From Limnohabitans sp. WS1 (GTDB lineage Bacteria; Pseudomonadota; Gammaproteobacteria; Burkholderiales; Burkholderiaceae_C): a stretch of DNA of 64,000 nucleotides. A program made the translations under genes and the position numbers. This document shows, in pieces, positions 17,188-26,170 of the stretch (positions are counted from its first letter, which is position 1; each line of letters starts with the position of its first letter). The notes below the pieces were generated by a model. That model saw only the letters and a program-made list of their open reading frames with translations, was not told the origin of the DNA and did no database searches. The stretch covers positions 1 through 64,000 of the forward strand of contig NZ_NERU01000009.1 of the NCBI RefSeq assembly GCF_003063265.1. Direction: 5' to 3'.

Positions 17188-17509
17188 TGTAGGAGCCCCG
17201 CCCCCGGGGCGATGGGTTGTGGTCTGCGAGGCTTTTCGCGTCGAGGGCGTCGCTCCTACAGAGACCATGTCTTGTATTTTTGGCGGCCACCTTTTTGGGA
17301 AGCTTTGCATTTTGTAGGAGCCCCGCCCCCGGGGCGATGGGTGGTGGTCTGCATGGCAGATCGCGACGAGGGCGTCGCTCCTACAGAGACCATGCCTTGC
17401 ATTTTTGGCGGCCACCATTTTGGGGGGCTTTGCATTTTGTAGGAGCCCCGCCCTCGGGGCGATGGGTGGTGGTCTGCAAGGCTTTTCGCGACGAGGGCGT
17501 CGCTCCTAC
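17188..17509 (+). repeat. Three REP-like elements in the 17.1-17.6 kb intergenic gap
   Basis: Full units at 17188-17259, 17313-17384 and 17438-17509 are separated by 53-base spacers that are themselves similar (GAGACCATG...TTGG). Units begin TGTAGGAGC and end GCTCCTAC; stem 1 is GCCCCG/CGGGGC, and stem 2 is GCGACG/CGTCGC in units 2 and 3. No gene is supported between 17091 and 17630. The array separates the photosynthesis block from the next module. Confidence 0.9.
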
Positions 17510-17630
17510 ATGGGAAATTGCATCTAAGCCCCCCCAATGTGAAATGTCTGCATTGTGTGGTACGAGGGGCATCCGCAGGGCCGCCGCCCTTATCGGGTCA
17601 ACCAACACCACGCCGCTGCTGCAGCAGGGT

Positions 17631-18278
17631 TTACAGGCCAGCCCAGACATGGCGCACCAGCAAGGCCGACAGCACCCACATGGTCACACCGATCAGCGCA
17701 TCCAGCACCTGCCAGGCGCGGGGCTTGGCAAACCAGGGCGCTAACCAGCGTGCCCCAAAGCCCAAGGCGCTGAACCACAGCAAACTGGCTGTGCTGGCCC
17801 CAGCCGCAAACCAGCCCTGCAAGGAGGCCGGCTGCTGTGCGCCAATGCTGCCCACCAAGAGCACCGTGTCCAGATACACATGCGGGTTGAGCAAGGTGAA
17901 CGCCGCCGCTTGGGCCAGCGCCGCCCCTAGACTCAGGCCCTGGCCCGTGCTGGTCACGTCCAGCGTGCTGGCCTGACGCGCGCGCTGCAGCGCCCGCCAG
18001 CCATACACAGCCAAAAACGCCGCCCCGCCCAAAGCCAGTGCTCTTGCAAACGCTGGCCGCTCACCCAGCGCTTGCGCCATGCCCATCACGCCCGCCGTGA
18101 TCAGCACCGCATCGGCCACCGCACAAAACGCCACCACGCTGCCCACATGCTCGCGGCGCAGACCTTGGCGCAACACAAAAGCGTTTTGCGCCCCAATGGC
18201 CACGATCAGGCCCAGCCCCAAAACCATGCCCTGCACAAAAACAGGCCATCCCCAATTCAGTGTGTGATTCCAATTCAT
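17631..18278 (-). CDS. argO: LysE/ArgO-family amino acid exporter
   Basis: A 215-residue inner-membrane exporter with about six helices. The N-terminal signature FVQGMVLGLGLIVAIGAQNAFVLRQGLRR is diagnostic of LysE/ArgO proteins, which export basic amino acids such as arginine or lysine. AAFTLLNPHVYLDTVLLVGS is the second conserved block. It is divergent from a LysR-type regulator of the ArgP/LysG class 75 bases away, the usual arrangement in which the regulator senses the amino acid and activates the exporter. The exact substrate is not visible from sequence. Confidence 0.88.
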   Translation of the reverse strand: MNWNHTLNWGWPVFVQGMVLGLGLIVAIGAQNAFVLRQGLRREHVGSVVAFCAVADAVLITAGVMGMAQALGERPAFARALALGGAAFLAVYGWRALQRARQASTLDVTSTGQGLSLGAALAQAAAFTLLNPHVYLDTVLLVGSIGAQQPASLQGWFAAGASTASLLWFSALGFGARWLAPWFAKPRAWQVLDALIGVTMWVLSALLVRHVWAGL

Positions 18279-18353
18279 AGGGCATGAGCTTGTCAGGATT
18301 GATTGATTAAGACAAACTGTCTTTCATTAACTGGCTTTAGAAAAACTCATTTC

Positions 18354-19247
18354 ATGCTCGACTATTTTTCTCTGGCCGCATTGGCCTCTGTGGTTCGTGA
18401 AGGCAGTTTTGAGCGTGCGGCTCGCGCATTGCACGTCACGCCGTCGGCCGTGTCGCAACGCATTCGGCTGCTGGAAGAGCGGGTGGGTTGTGCCTTGGTG
18501 GTGCGCAGTCAGCCCTGCCAGGCCACCGAGACCGGCCGACGCTTGTGCCAGCACATGGACCGTGTGCGTCTGCTGGAGCAGGAATTGCAAGGCGCATTGC
18601 CCGGTCTGGCCCCCGAGGGCGTGGCGCGTGTCACGCTGCCCATTGCGGTGAATGCCGACAGCCTGGCCACCTGGTTTGCCCCGGCCCTGACCGCCTTTGC
18701 GGCCGATGCACCGGTGTTGATGGCCGTGTCGGTGGACAACGAGGACCACACCACCGAGTGGTTGCGCAGTGGCGCTGTGCTGGCTGCCGTCACAGCCACA
18801 GCCCGCCCGGCCACCGGTTGCAACAGCCGCGCCCTGGGTGCCATGCGTTATGTGGCAGCGGCCAGTCCCGATTTTGTGCAGCGCCATTTGGCGCAGGGCG
18901 TGACGGCCGGAAGCCTGGCCCATGCACCCAGTTTGGTCTTTAATACCCAAGACGAATTGCAGGCCCGCTGGGTGCGGCGTTTGTGCCACCGACATGTGGA
19001 ATTGCCCAGACATACCTTGCCCTCCACGCAGGCTTTTGTGCAGGCCTCACTGGCCAGCATGGGCTGGGGCCTGCATCCTTTGACCTTGATTGCGCCGCAC
19101 CTGCAAAGCGGCGCGTTGCTGGAGCTGGTGCCGGGCACACCCCTGGATGTGCCCTTGTACTGGCAGGAAACCCGCGCAGCTTCTGCCTTGCTCGATGGCT
19201 TGAGCCGTGCGGTGCTCAAGGCCGCTCAGGGCAGTTTGATGCCTTGA
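18354..19247 (+). CDS. argP: LysR-type regulator of the ArgP/IciA class
   Basis: A 297-residue transcription factor. The N-terminal winged helix-turn-helix (LAALASVVREGSFERAARAL, then HVTPSAVSQRIRLLEERVG) is of the ArgP/LysG type, and a periplasmic-binding-like effector domain follows. The ATG at 18354 (MLDYFSL) is chosen over an in-frame codon at 18303 because it begins exactly where the family begins. It probably activates the divergent argO-like exporter from the 75-base shared control region when a basic amino acid is bound. The 3' end converges on the racemase gene with 14 bases between them. Confidence 0.88.
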   Translation: MLDYFSLAALASVVREGSFERAARALHVTPSAVSQRIRLLEERVGCALVVRSQPCQATETGRRLCQHMDRVRLLEQELQGALPGLAPEGVARVTLPIAVNADSLATWFAPALTAFAADAPVLMAVSVDNEDHTTEWLRSGAVLAAVTATARPATGCNSRALGAMRYVAAASPDFVQRHLAQGVTAGSLAHAPSLVFNTQDELQARWVRRLCHRHVELPRHTLPSTQAFVQASLASMGWGLHPLTLIAPHLQSGALLELVPGTPLDVPLYWQETRAASALLDGLSRAVLKAAQGSLMP

Positions 19248-19261
19248 AGGACGGGCCGTGT

Positions 19262-20014
19262 TCAGCCGCGTGTGGGGACGCCCATGAAATCTGGCGGCAA
19301 GCCCACCCAGGGCGCATAAAAACCATCGTGCTTGGACGGCGCAGCAGGTGCCTGTTGTTGCAGCAAGACTTCCCAGCCGGCCTGGGCACTGTCGATCAGG
19401 GGCAGGTCGCAGTGGGCTTGCAGCAACCGGGCGTAACCAGCCAGTCCGGCACCGCCCAAAATGATGCTGGCCACGCCGCTTTGGGCGGCGTTTTGACAAG
19501 CTTGACTCAGGCATTCAATGGCCATCTTGGGGTCGGCCTGCAGCGCCGCACCCGTGGGGGCCACCGTCTCGATGTGGCGCAGTTGTGCGCCGTAACCCAA
19601 GCTGGTGGCCAGGCGCTGCAGCATGGGCTTCCAGCGCTCGCCACCCGTGACGATGGCAAATGGCCCGTGTGCTGCGGCCTGAATGAACGAGGCTTCGGCC
19701 AGTCCCGTCACCGGGCAGCCGCTGGCTTCGCGCAAGGCAAACAAACCCGGGTCGCCAAAGCAGCCAATCAACACACCGTGCAAGGCTTGTTCCGGCGTGC
19801 CTCGGTGCGAGGTCCACAGGTCCAGGCAGGCGTGAGCGGCCACGGCATGGCTGGCTTCGCAGGCAATGTAAGGCGCTCCAAATCGGGCGGTCTGCACATC
19901 GAGTTGCACGCCCGGCGGCAACTGGGGCAGCAACACGTCACGCAAGCGTTGTGTGGTCAAGGCGTTGGTGTTGGGGTTGATCAACAAATAACGGCGCATT
20001 GCGGGGGTGTTCAT
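19262..20014 (-). CDS. Asp/Glu/hydantoin racemase family protein
   Basis: A 250-residue member of the Asp/Glu/hydantoin racemase superfamily. The N-terminal RRYLLINPNTNALTTQRL is typical of hydantoin and allantoin racemases. The catalytic cysteines appear as GVLIGCFGDPG and LPLIDSAQAG, where the second site has Ser in place of the usual Cys in the C-terminal half, so a classical two-Cys mechanism is uncertain. AGGAA precedes the ATG; MRRYLL at 19999 is an alternative start. It is divergent from the ABC importer and near AllA and an N-carbamoyl/allantoate amidohydrolase, which suggests work on hydantoins or allantoin. Confidence 0.82.
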   Translation of the reverse strand: MNTPAMRRYLLINPNTNALTTQRLRDVLLPQLPPGVQLDVQTARFGAPYIACEASHAVAAHACLDLWTSHRGTPEQALHGVLIGCFGDPGLFALREASGCPVTGLAEASFIQAAAHGPFAIVTGGERWKPMLQRLATSLGYGAQLRHIETVAPTGAALQADPKMAIECLSQACQNAAQSGVASIILGGAGLAGYARLLQAHCDLPLIDSAQAGWEVLLQQQAPAAPSKHDGFYAPWVGLPPDFMGVPTRG

Positions 20015-20404
20015 GCGATGGGTTCCTTTTTTTCAGTGGGGCAAGGGCCGACTTTCTTCCCCGGTTGCAGGCATGCATCGTGCCGGAATGTCGGTGTCAA
20101 TGTCCGAGGTGACAAGTTGTTTATTGCATACAAAAAAATCGCCAAATTGGGGCGTGATGCGCCATGTGATGACCAGAATGGTGCCAGAAAACATCATTTT
20201 TGTGCCTGATTCTGCAGAGTAAATGGACCTTTTTCAAGATTCGCTTCGGCGTGCTGACGACGCAGGCCCTGTCTCCAAGCGGGCACGGTGATTGCATACA
20301 AAAAAACTTGCCAGACTCATTTGACGTATGTTAATTTACAGACCTGATCTGTCAGTACTCAAGGTCTGTTGCTCATTTTTCAATCCACTTTTAATGGAGT
20401 TTTG
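20015..20404. promoter_or_regulatory. Divergent control region with a 16-bp direct repeat
   Basis: This 390-base gap separates the racemase from the importer. It contains two copies of ATTGCATACAAAAAAA, at 20123-20138 and 20291-20306, 168 bases apart. The core TTGCATACAA is close to the palindromic TTGTATACAA operators of GntR/FadR regulators, and a GntR gene lies at 27943. One copy is upstream of each divergent gene. That the GntR protein binds here is inferred. No coding sequence is convincing in the gap. Confidence 0.45.
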
Positions 20405-22075
20405 ATGAAGCGGTCTATCCTTTCCCCACGTTCTTTGCCCGCATCTTGGGCGTTCACCATGGCTGTCGGGATGGGGCTCAGCGCCATCTCCATGGCGGTA
20501 CAGGCGCAAGAAAAAGTCTTGCGCATTGCCATGACGGCGGCTGACATTCCCCGCACCTTGGGTCAGCCTGACCAAGGCTTTGAGGGCAACCGGTTCACCG
20601 GCATCCCGATGTACGACGCCTTGACCCACTGGGACTTGTCCAAAGCCGATGCCCCCAGTGTGGTAGGACCCGGCTTGGCCACTTCATGGACGGTGGGGGC
20701 GAGCGACAAAACCAAATGGACTTTCAAGCTGCGCCCCGGCATCAAGTTCCATGACGGATCGGCTGTCAACGCTGATGCCATTGTCTGGAACGTGCGCAAG
20801 GTGCTCGACAAAGACGCGGTGCACTTTGACGCCAGCCAGGTGGGCGTGACCGCTTCGCGCATGCCCACACTGCGCAGCGCCCGCAAAATTGACGACCTGA
20901 CCGTGGAGCTGACCACCAGCGAGCCCGATGCGTTTTTGCCCATCAACCTGACCAATTTGTTCATTGCCTCGCCTGTGCATTGGCAAAAGAAATTTGATGC
21001 CGCTGCAGGCGCCACGCCCGCAGACAAATCCAAAGCGGCATGGACCGCCTTTGCCGCAGATGCCTCCGGCTCTGGCCCCTTCAAAATGGCCCGTTTTGTG
21101 CCGCGTGAGCGCCTGGAAATGGTGGCCAACAAAACCTATTGGGACCCCAAGCGCATGCCCAAGGTTGACCGCGTGGTGCTGGTCCCCATGCCTGAGGCCA
21201 ATGCCCGCACCGCTGCTTTGCTCGGTGGCCAGGTCGACTGGATCGAGGCCCCCGCCCCCGACGCCATGCCGCAAATTCGCCAGCGCGGCTTCAAGATCGA
21301 AAGCAATGCCCAGCCCCATGTCTGGCCTTGGCAGTTGTCGTTTGCCGAAGGCTCGCCCTGGCTGGACAAGCGGGTGCGCCATGCGGCCAACTTGTGCGTC
21401 GACCGTGAGGGCCTGAAAACCCTTTTGGGCGGCATGATGGCCGCCCCCAAAGGCACGGTGCCTCCAGGTCACCCCTGGTGGGGCAACCCCAAATTCGACA
21501 TCAAGTACGACGTGAATGCGGCCAAGGCCTTGATGACCCAAGCGGGCCACAGCGCCGCCAAACCCCTCAAGGTCAAGGTGCAGATTTCGGCATCGGGCTC
21601 AGGCCAGATGCAGCCCTTGCCCATGAACGAGTTTGTTCAGCAGTCGCTCAAGCAGTGCTTCTTTGATGTGCAGTTTGACGTGATCGAGTGGAACACCTTG
21701 TTCACCAACTGGCGTCGTGGGGCCAAAGACCCCTCGGCCAACGGTGCGCACGCCATCAACGTGAGCTACTCCGCCATGGATCCCTTCTTTGGCATGGTGC
21801 GCTTCACCAGCATGGGCACCTTCCCACCGGTGTCCAACAACTGGGGTTTATTTGGCAACCCCGAGTTTGAAAAGCTCAATGCCGAAGCCCGCACGCAGTT
21901 TGATGACAAAAAACGCGACGAAGCGCTGGCCAAGTTGCACGCCCGCATTGTCGAAGAAGCACCTTTCGTCTGGATTGCCCACGACGTGGGACCGCGTGCC
22001 ATGAGCGCGAAGGTCAAGGGCTTTGTGCAGCCGCGCAGCTGGTTTGTCGATTTGGCTCCGGTGTCGATGGACTGA
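20405..22075 (+). CDS. Peptide-type ABC importer, periplasmic binding protein (SBP family 5)
   Basis: A 556-residue solute-binding protein of the DppA/OppA family. The signal peptide runs from the basic MKRS start through a hydrophobic stretch, with likely cleavage after AVQA before QEKVLRIA. Family motifs include YDALTHWDLS, TWTFKLRPGIKFHDGS-like sequence at about residues 98-119, and GSGPFKMARFVPRERLEM. GGAG precedes ATG 20405; an earlier in-frame codon at 20369 has none. It heads an importer operon that ends with an amidase, so the cargo is more likely an amide, ureide or small peptide than a generic dipeptide. Substrate is inferred from context only. Confidence 0.9.
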   Translation: MKRSILSPRSLPASWAFTMAVGMGLSAISMAVQAQEKVLRIAMTAADIPRTLGQPDQGFEGNRFTGIPMYDALTHWDLSKADAPSVVGPGLATSWTVGASDKTKWTFKLRPGIKFHDGSAVNADAIVWNVRKVLDKDAVHFDASQVGVTASRMPTLRSARKIDDLTVELTTSEPDAFLPINLTNLFIASPVHWQKKFDAAAGATPADKSKAAWTAFAADASGSGPFKMARFVPRERLEMVANKTYWDPKRMPKVDRVVLVPMPEANARTAALLGGQVDWIEAPAPDAMPQIRQRGFKIESNAQPHVWPWQLSFAEGSPWLDKRVRHAANLCVDREGLKTLLGGMMAAPKGTVPPGHPWWGNPKFDIKYDVNAAKALMTQAGHSAAKPLKVKVQISASGSGQMQPLPMNEFVQQSLKQCFFDVQFDVIEWNTLFTNWRRGAKDPSANGAHAINVSYSAMDPFFGMVRFTSMGTFPPVSNNWGLFGNPEFEKLNAEARTQFDDKKRDEALAKLHARIVEEAPFVWIAHDVGPRAMSAKVKGFVQPRSWFVDLAPVSMD

Positions 22076-22082
22076 TGGTTCA

Positions 22083-22106
22083 GGTGTGGGCCTTGGGGCC
22101 CACACC
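22083..22106 (+). promoter_or_regulatory. Hairpin after the binding-protein gene
   Basis: A perfect 10-bp stem (22083-22092 with 22097-22106) closed by TTGG, with no T-run. Such stems between binding-protein and permease genes protect the upstream message and give excess binding protein; that role is inferred here. Confidence 0.6.
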
Positions 22107-22176
22107 CCTGGGTGTGCAGTCAAGTTGTTCATGACCTGACAGCACACTTTTTAAATTGCAGTTTTGGAGTGATGGC

Positions 22177-23130
22177 ATGCTCGGCTTTTTGTTGCGGCGT
22201 CTGATTTATTCCCTGCCCATCATGCTGGGGGTGGCGCTGGTTTGTTTTGGCTTGGTGCACCTGGCACCGGGCGATCCTCTCGTGTCGATTTTGCCGCCCG
22301 ATGCCTCGGCCGACTTGCAAGCGCAGTTGATCGAGTTGTACGGCTTTAACCGCTCGTATCCCGAGCAATTTGTGACCTGGGTCTGGCGTGCCTTGCAGGG
22401 TGATTTGGGCACCTCCATTGCCAGCAACCGCCCCGTGGCGGCCGAGGTCATGACCGCCGTGGGCAACACCTTGCGACTGGCCATGCTGGCCACCCTGATC
22501 GGCTTTGTGCTGGGCAGTTTGTTTGGTTTTGTGGCCGGGTATTTCCAAAACTCCTGGCTGGACAAGTTCGCTTCTTTGCTGTCTGTGCTGGGGGTCAGCG
22601 TCCCGCACTACTGGCTGGGCATGGTCTTGGTGATTGTGTTTTCGTCCATCCTCATGTGGCTGCCGCCCGGTGGTGCAGGGCCTGGGGGGTCCAGCCAATG
22701 GGTTTGGGATTGGGAGCACGTCAAACACATGCTCTTGCCGGCCATCACCATGAGCGTGATCCCGATGGGCATCATCTCGCGCACGGTGCGGGCCTTGGTG
22801 GCCGACATCCTGGCGCAAGAGTTCATCGTCGGTTTGCGTGCCAAGGGACTCACCAATTTGGGTATTTTTTGGCATGTCGTCAAAAATGCCGCCCCCACGG
22901 CCTTGGCGGTGATGGGCTTGCAACTGGGTTATCTGCTCGGCGGATCGATCCTGATCGAGACGGTTTTTTCATGGCCTGGCACCGGCTTCTTGCTCAACTC
23001 GGCCATCTTCCAGCGCGACTTGCCTTTGCTGCAAGGCACGATCTTGGTGCTGGCCATGTTTTTTGTGGTGCTCAACCTCATCGTGGATGTGATCCAGACC
23101 TTGCTGGACCCTCGCATTGCACGCGCTTGA
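22177..23130 (+). CDS. Peptide-type ABC importer permease (DppB-like)
   Basis: A 317-residue inner-membrane permease of the DppB/OppB family, about six helices. It begins MLGFLLRRLIYSLPIMLGV and has the N-terminal APGDPL motif followed by a periplasmic loop. The cytoplasmic coupling (EAA) loop contains the family pattern around EFIVGLRAKGL. The ATG at 22177 has GGAGTG six bases upstream; the TTG at 22156 would add seven residues. The next permease begins 21 bases later. Confidence 0.88.
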   Translation: MLGFLLRRLIYSLPIMLGVALVCFGLVHLAPGDPLVSILPPDASADLQAQLIELYGFNRSYPEQFVTWVWRALQGDLGTSIASNRPVAAEVMTAVGNTLRLAMLATLIGFVLGSLFGFVAGYFQNSWLDKFASLLSVLGVSVPHYWLGMVLVIVFSSILMWLPPGGAGPGGSSQWVWDWEHVKHMLLPAITMSVIPMGIISRTVRALVADILAQEFIVGLRAKGLTNLGIFWHVVKNAAPTALAVMGLQLGYLLGGSILIETVFSWPGTGFLLNSAIFQRDLPLLQGTILVLAMFFVVLNLIVDVIQTLLDPRIARA

Positions 23131-23151
23131 TCTCGACCTCAAGGAATTGAC

Positions 23152-24045
23152 ATGACTTCATTGAATGCGGCCGCCAGCCCGGTGCTACCGCTGGTGTATG
23201 AGCGCTCTGCCGGTTATTGGGAAACCGTGGGGCGTCGTTTTTTGCGCGACAAAGTGGCCGTGGGTGCTGCTTTGGTGGTGCTGTTTTTGATGGTGCTGGC
23301 TGTCTTAGGGCCTTGGCTGGCCCCCATGGACCCCTACCAGTCGTCCATGCTCAAACGCCTCAAGCCCATTGGCTTTGAAGGGCACCCCTTGGGCACCGAC
23401 GAGTTGGGCCGCGACATGCTCACCCGATTGATGGTGGGGGCCAAGCTGTCCTTGTTCATGGGCATCACCCCGGTGATTTGCGCCTTTGTCATCGGCTCGC
23501 TGATCGGCATCACCGCCGGTTACACCGGGGGCTGGGTCAACAGCGTGATGATGCGCACCATCGACGTTTTTTACGCCTTTCCCTCGGTGTTGCTGGCCAT
23601 CGCTTTGTCGGGCGCTTTGGGGGCGGGCATCACCAACTCCCTGATTTCCTTGACGATTGTGTTCATCCCGCCGCTGGCGCGGGTGGCCGAGAGCGTGACC
23701 ACACAAATTCGGGGGCGTGATTTTGTCGAGGCAGCCCGGGCTTCGGGTGCGTCGGCTTTCACCATCGTGCGGGTGCATGTGCTGGGCAATGTGCTGGGGC
23801 CGATTTTTGTGTACGCCACGAGTCTGATCGCGGTGTCCATGATCCTGGCCTCGGGTCTGAGCTTTTTGGGTCTGGGCGTCAAACCCCCCGAGCCGGAATG
23901 GGGCCTGATGCTCAACACCTTGCGCACCGCCATTTACACGCAACCCTGGATTGCCGCTTTGCCCGGGGCGATGATTTTCATGACATCGATTGCTTTTAAC
24001 CTTCTGGCCGACGGCTTGCGCTCGGCCATGGAAATCAAACAGTGA
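23152..24045 (+). CDS. Peptide-type ABC importer permease (DppC-like)
   Basis: A 297-residue permease partner of the DppB-like protein. The N-terminal cytoplasmic segment includes RRFLRDKVAVGAA and the family motif HPLGTDELGRDMLTRL at about residues 79-94. The EAA coupling loop reads DFVEAARASGASAFTIVRVH, and the C-terminal block GLSFLGLGVKPPEPEWG is diagnostic of DppC/OppC. It sits between the other permease and the first ATPase (7-base gap). Confidence 0.9.
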   Translation: MTSLNAAASPVLPLVYERSAGYWETVGRRFLRDKVAVGAALVVLFLMVLAVLGPWLAPMDPYQSSMLKRLKPIGFEGHPLGTDELGRDMLTRLMVGAKLSLFMGITPVICAFVIGSLIGITAGYTGGWVNSVMMRTIDVFYAFPSVLLAIALSGALGAGITNSLISLTIVFIPPLARVAESVTTQIRGRDFVEAARASGASAFTIVRVHVLGNVLGPIFVYATSLIAVSMILASGLSFLGLGVKPPEPEWGLMLNTLRTAIYTQPWIAALPGAMIFMTSIAFNLLADGLRSAMEIKQ

Positions 24046-24052
24046 GGTCCGA

Positions 24053-25114
24053 ATGACAATGGCCAATGATGAGGCGGGTGGAACCAGTCAGCCAATGCTC
24101 TCGGTGCGTGGCTTGGTCAAGCACTTCCCGCTCAAGAAAGACCTGTTGGGGCGCGGCGCGGGTGTGGTTCGCGCCGTCGATGGGGTGAGCTTTGACGTGT
24201 TCAAGGGTGAGACCTTGGGCGTGGTGGGCGAGTCCGGTTGCGGCAAATCCACCACTGCACGTTTGCTCATGCAGCTGATCACGCCCGACCAAGGCGAGCT
24301 GGTGTTTGACGGCCAGACGGTGGGCAGCAAGTCGCTGCCCCTGAAGGACTACCGTCGCCAGGCCCAAATGGTGTTTCAAGACAGCTACGCTTCTTTGAAC
24401 CCACGCTTGACCATGGAAGACTCGATCGCGTTTGCCCCCATGGTCCACGGACTGCCCGAGCGCGAGGCCATCGACCGGGCGCGTGACTTGCTCGAACGGG
24501 TGGGCTTGGCCCCGCAGCGCTTTGCCGAGCGTTACCCGCATGAGTTGTCGGGCGGGCAAAGGCAGCGTGTCAACATTGCCCGGGCTTTGGCCTTGCAGTC
24601 GCGTTTGATCATTTTGGACGAGGCGGTCTCTGCCTTGGACAAGTCGGTGGAAGCGCAGGTGCTGAACCTCTTGCTGGACTTGAAAGAGTCGTTTGGCCTG
24701 ACCTACATCTTCATCAGCCACGACCTGAATGTGGTGCGTTACATGAGCGACCGGGTCATGGTGATGTACCTGGGCCAAGTGGTGGAAGTGGGCGACAGTG
24801 AAACGCTGTTCAAGCATGCCGCCCACCCCTACACCCAAGCCTTGCTCTCGTCCATTCCGACACTGGACCCGGATCGGCGCACCGAAACTCCCCCCTTGGC
24901 GGGCGACCCACCCAACCCCATCAACCCGCCCAGCGGCTGCCGTTTTCACACCCGTTGTGTGCACGCCCAAGCCATTTGCAGCGAAAAAATGCCGGTGCTG
25001 GCCCAAGCCCAGCACGGCCAGCAAGTGGCCTGCTGGATGCACGTCGCTGGCGCAGCGCACACCGGTGCACCCGCATTGCAAAGCACGGTCAAACCTTCGG
25101 AGGTTGCGGCATGA
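24053..25114 (+). CDS. ABC importer ATPase (DppF-like)
   Basis: A 353-residue ATPase energising the importer. Walker A is GESGCGKST (about residues 60-68), the signature LSGGQRQRVNIARAL, Walker B LIILDEAVSALD and the switch His in FISHDLNVV. The C-terminal oligopeptide extension has the cysteine-containing CRFHTRC...C pattern typical of OppD/F proteins. ATG 24053 is followed by a second in-frame ATG at 24059; either may be used. The stop overlaps the next ATPase start (ATGA). Confidence 0.9.
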   Translation: MTMANDEAGGTSQPMLSVRGLVKHFPLKKDLLGRGAGVVRAVDGVSFDVFKGETLGVVGESGCGKSTTARLLMQLITPDQGELVFDGQTVGSKSLPLKDYRRQAQMVFQDSYASLNPRLTMEDSIAFAPMVHGLPEREAIDRARDLLERVGLAPQRFAERYPHELSGGQRQRVNIARALALQSRLIILDEAVSALDKSVEAQVLNLLLDLKESFGLTYIFISHDLNVVRYMSDRVMVMYLGQVVEVGDSETLFKHAAHPYTQALLSSIPTLDPDRRTETPPLAGDPPNPINPPSGCRFHTRCVHAQAICSEKMPVLAQAQHGQQVACWMHVAGAAHTGAPALQSTVKPSEVAA

Positions 25115-26133
25115 AACCGGACACTTCAACACCCGCCTATGTGGACATCCGCCAGCTGCATGTCACCTTCACCGGTGGCAAAAAACCCGTTCAGGCCGTC
25201 TCGGGCGTGGACTTGCGTGTGCAGCGCGGCGAAGTGGTCGCCCTGATTGGCGAGTCAGGCTCTGGCAAAAGCGTCACCTTGCGCACCATCCTGCGTCTGC
25301 ATGCTGAAAAGAAAACCCAAATCACGGGGCAAATCCGGGTGGGTGATCAGGATGTGCTCACGCTGTCGCAAGACCAGCTCAGCCGCTTCCGTGGGCGCGT
25401 GGCGTCCATGATTTTTCAAGAGCCCTTGCTGGCGCTGGACCCGGTTTACAGCGTGGGGCAGCAAATTATTGAAACCATCCGCCGTCACGAAAATGTGAGC
25501 GAGGACCAAGCCAGACAGCGGGCCTTGGCTTTGTTTGAGCGGGTGCGCATTCCCAGCCCCGAGCGTCGTTTGCAGGCCTATCCCCATGAAATGTCGGGCG
25601 GCATGCGCCAACGCGCCATGATTGCCTTGTCTCTGGCTTGCCGCCCGCAGCTCTTGTTGGCCGATGAGCCCACCACCGCGCTCGATGCGACGGTGCAAAT
25701 CCAGATCTTGCTGCTCTTGCGCGAGCTGCAAAAAGAGATGGGTTTGTCGGTGATTTTTGTCACCCACGACATCGGTGCTGCGGTCGAGGTGGCCGACCGG
25801 ATTGCCGTGATGTATGCCGGCCGCATTGTGGAGGAGGGGCCTGCCCGCACCCTGATGCGCGAGCCCCGTCACCCCTACACCCGCGCTTTGCTGCAAAGCC
25901 GCGCCGACGGCGCTTTGGCCAAAGGCCAGCGACTGGAAACCATTGCCGGCTCACCGCCAGACTTGACCGACTTGCCCAAGGGCTGTGCCTTTGCCAGCCG
26001 GTGCAAGATGGCCGTGCCCGAATGCTCGGTCACACGCCCAGATGTCACCTGGCTGGCCGACGGCCACAGTGTGCGTTGCCTGCTGGTCCAGCCCCAGTCG
26101 CAGCCCCAGCCCAATTCTCAAAAAGTGGCCTGA
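25111..26133 (+). CDS. ABC importer ATPase (DppD-like)
   Basis: A 340-residue second ATPase of the importer. Walker A is GESGSGKSV, the signature MSGGMRQRAMIAL, Walker B LLLADEPTTALD and the switch His in FVTHDIGAAV. The C-terminal Cys-rich segment (GCAFASRCKMAVPEC) is the OppD-type extension. The start at 25111 overlaps the upstream stop and removes a spurious N-terminal extension in the same frame. The two ATPases should form a heterodimer under the two permeases. Confidence 0.9.
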   Translation: MKPDTSTPAYVDIRQLHVTFTGGKKPVQAVSGVDLRVQRGEVVALIGESGSGKSVTLRTILRLHAEKKTQITGQIRVGDQDVLTLSQDQLSRFRGRVASMIFQEPLLALDPVYSVGQQIIETIRRHENVSEDQARQRALALFERVRIPSPERRLQAYPHEMSGGMRQRAMIALSLACRPQLLLADEPTTALDATVQIQILLLLRELQKEMGLSVIFVTHDIGAAVEVADRIAVMYAGRIVEEGPARTLMREPRHPYTRALLQSRADGALAKGQRLETIAGSPPDLTDLPKGCAFASRCKMAVPECSVTRPDVTWLADGHSVRCLLVQPQSQPQPNSQKVA

Positions 26134-26170
26134 ACACATGGTCTGAACATTTTTTCATTGTGAGGTGCAC

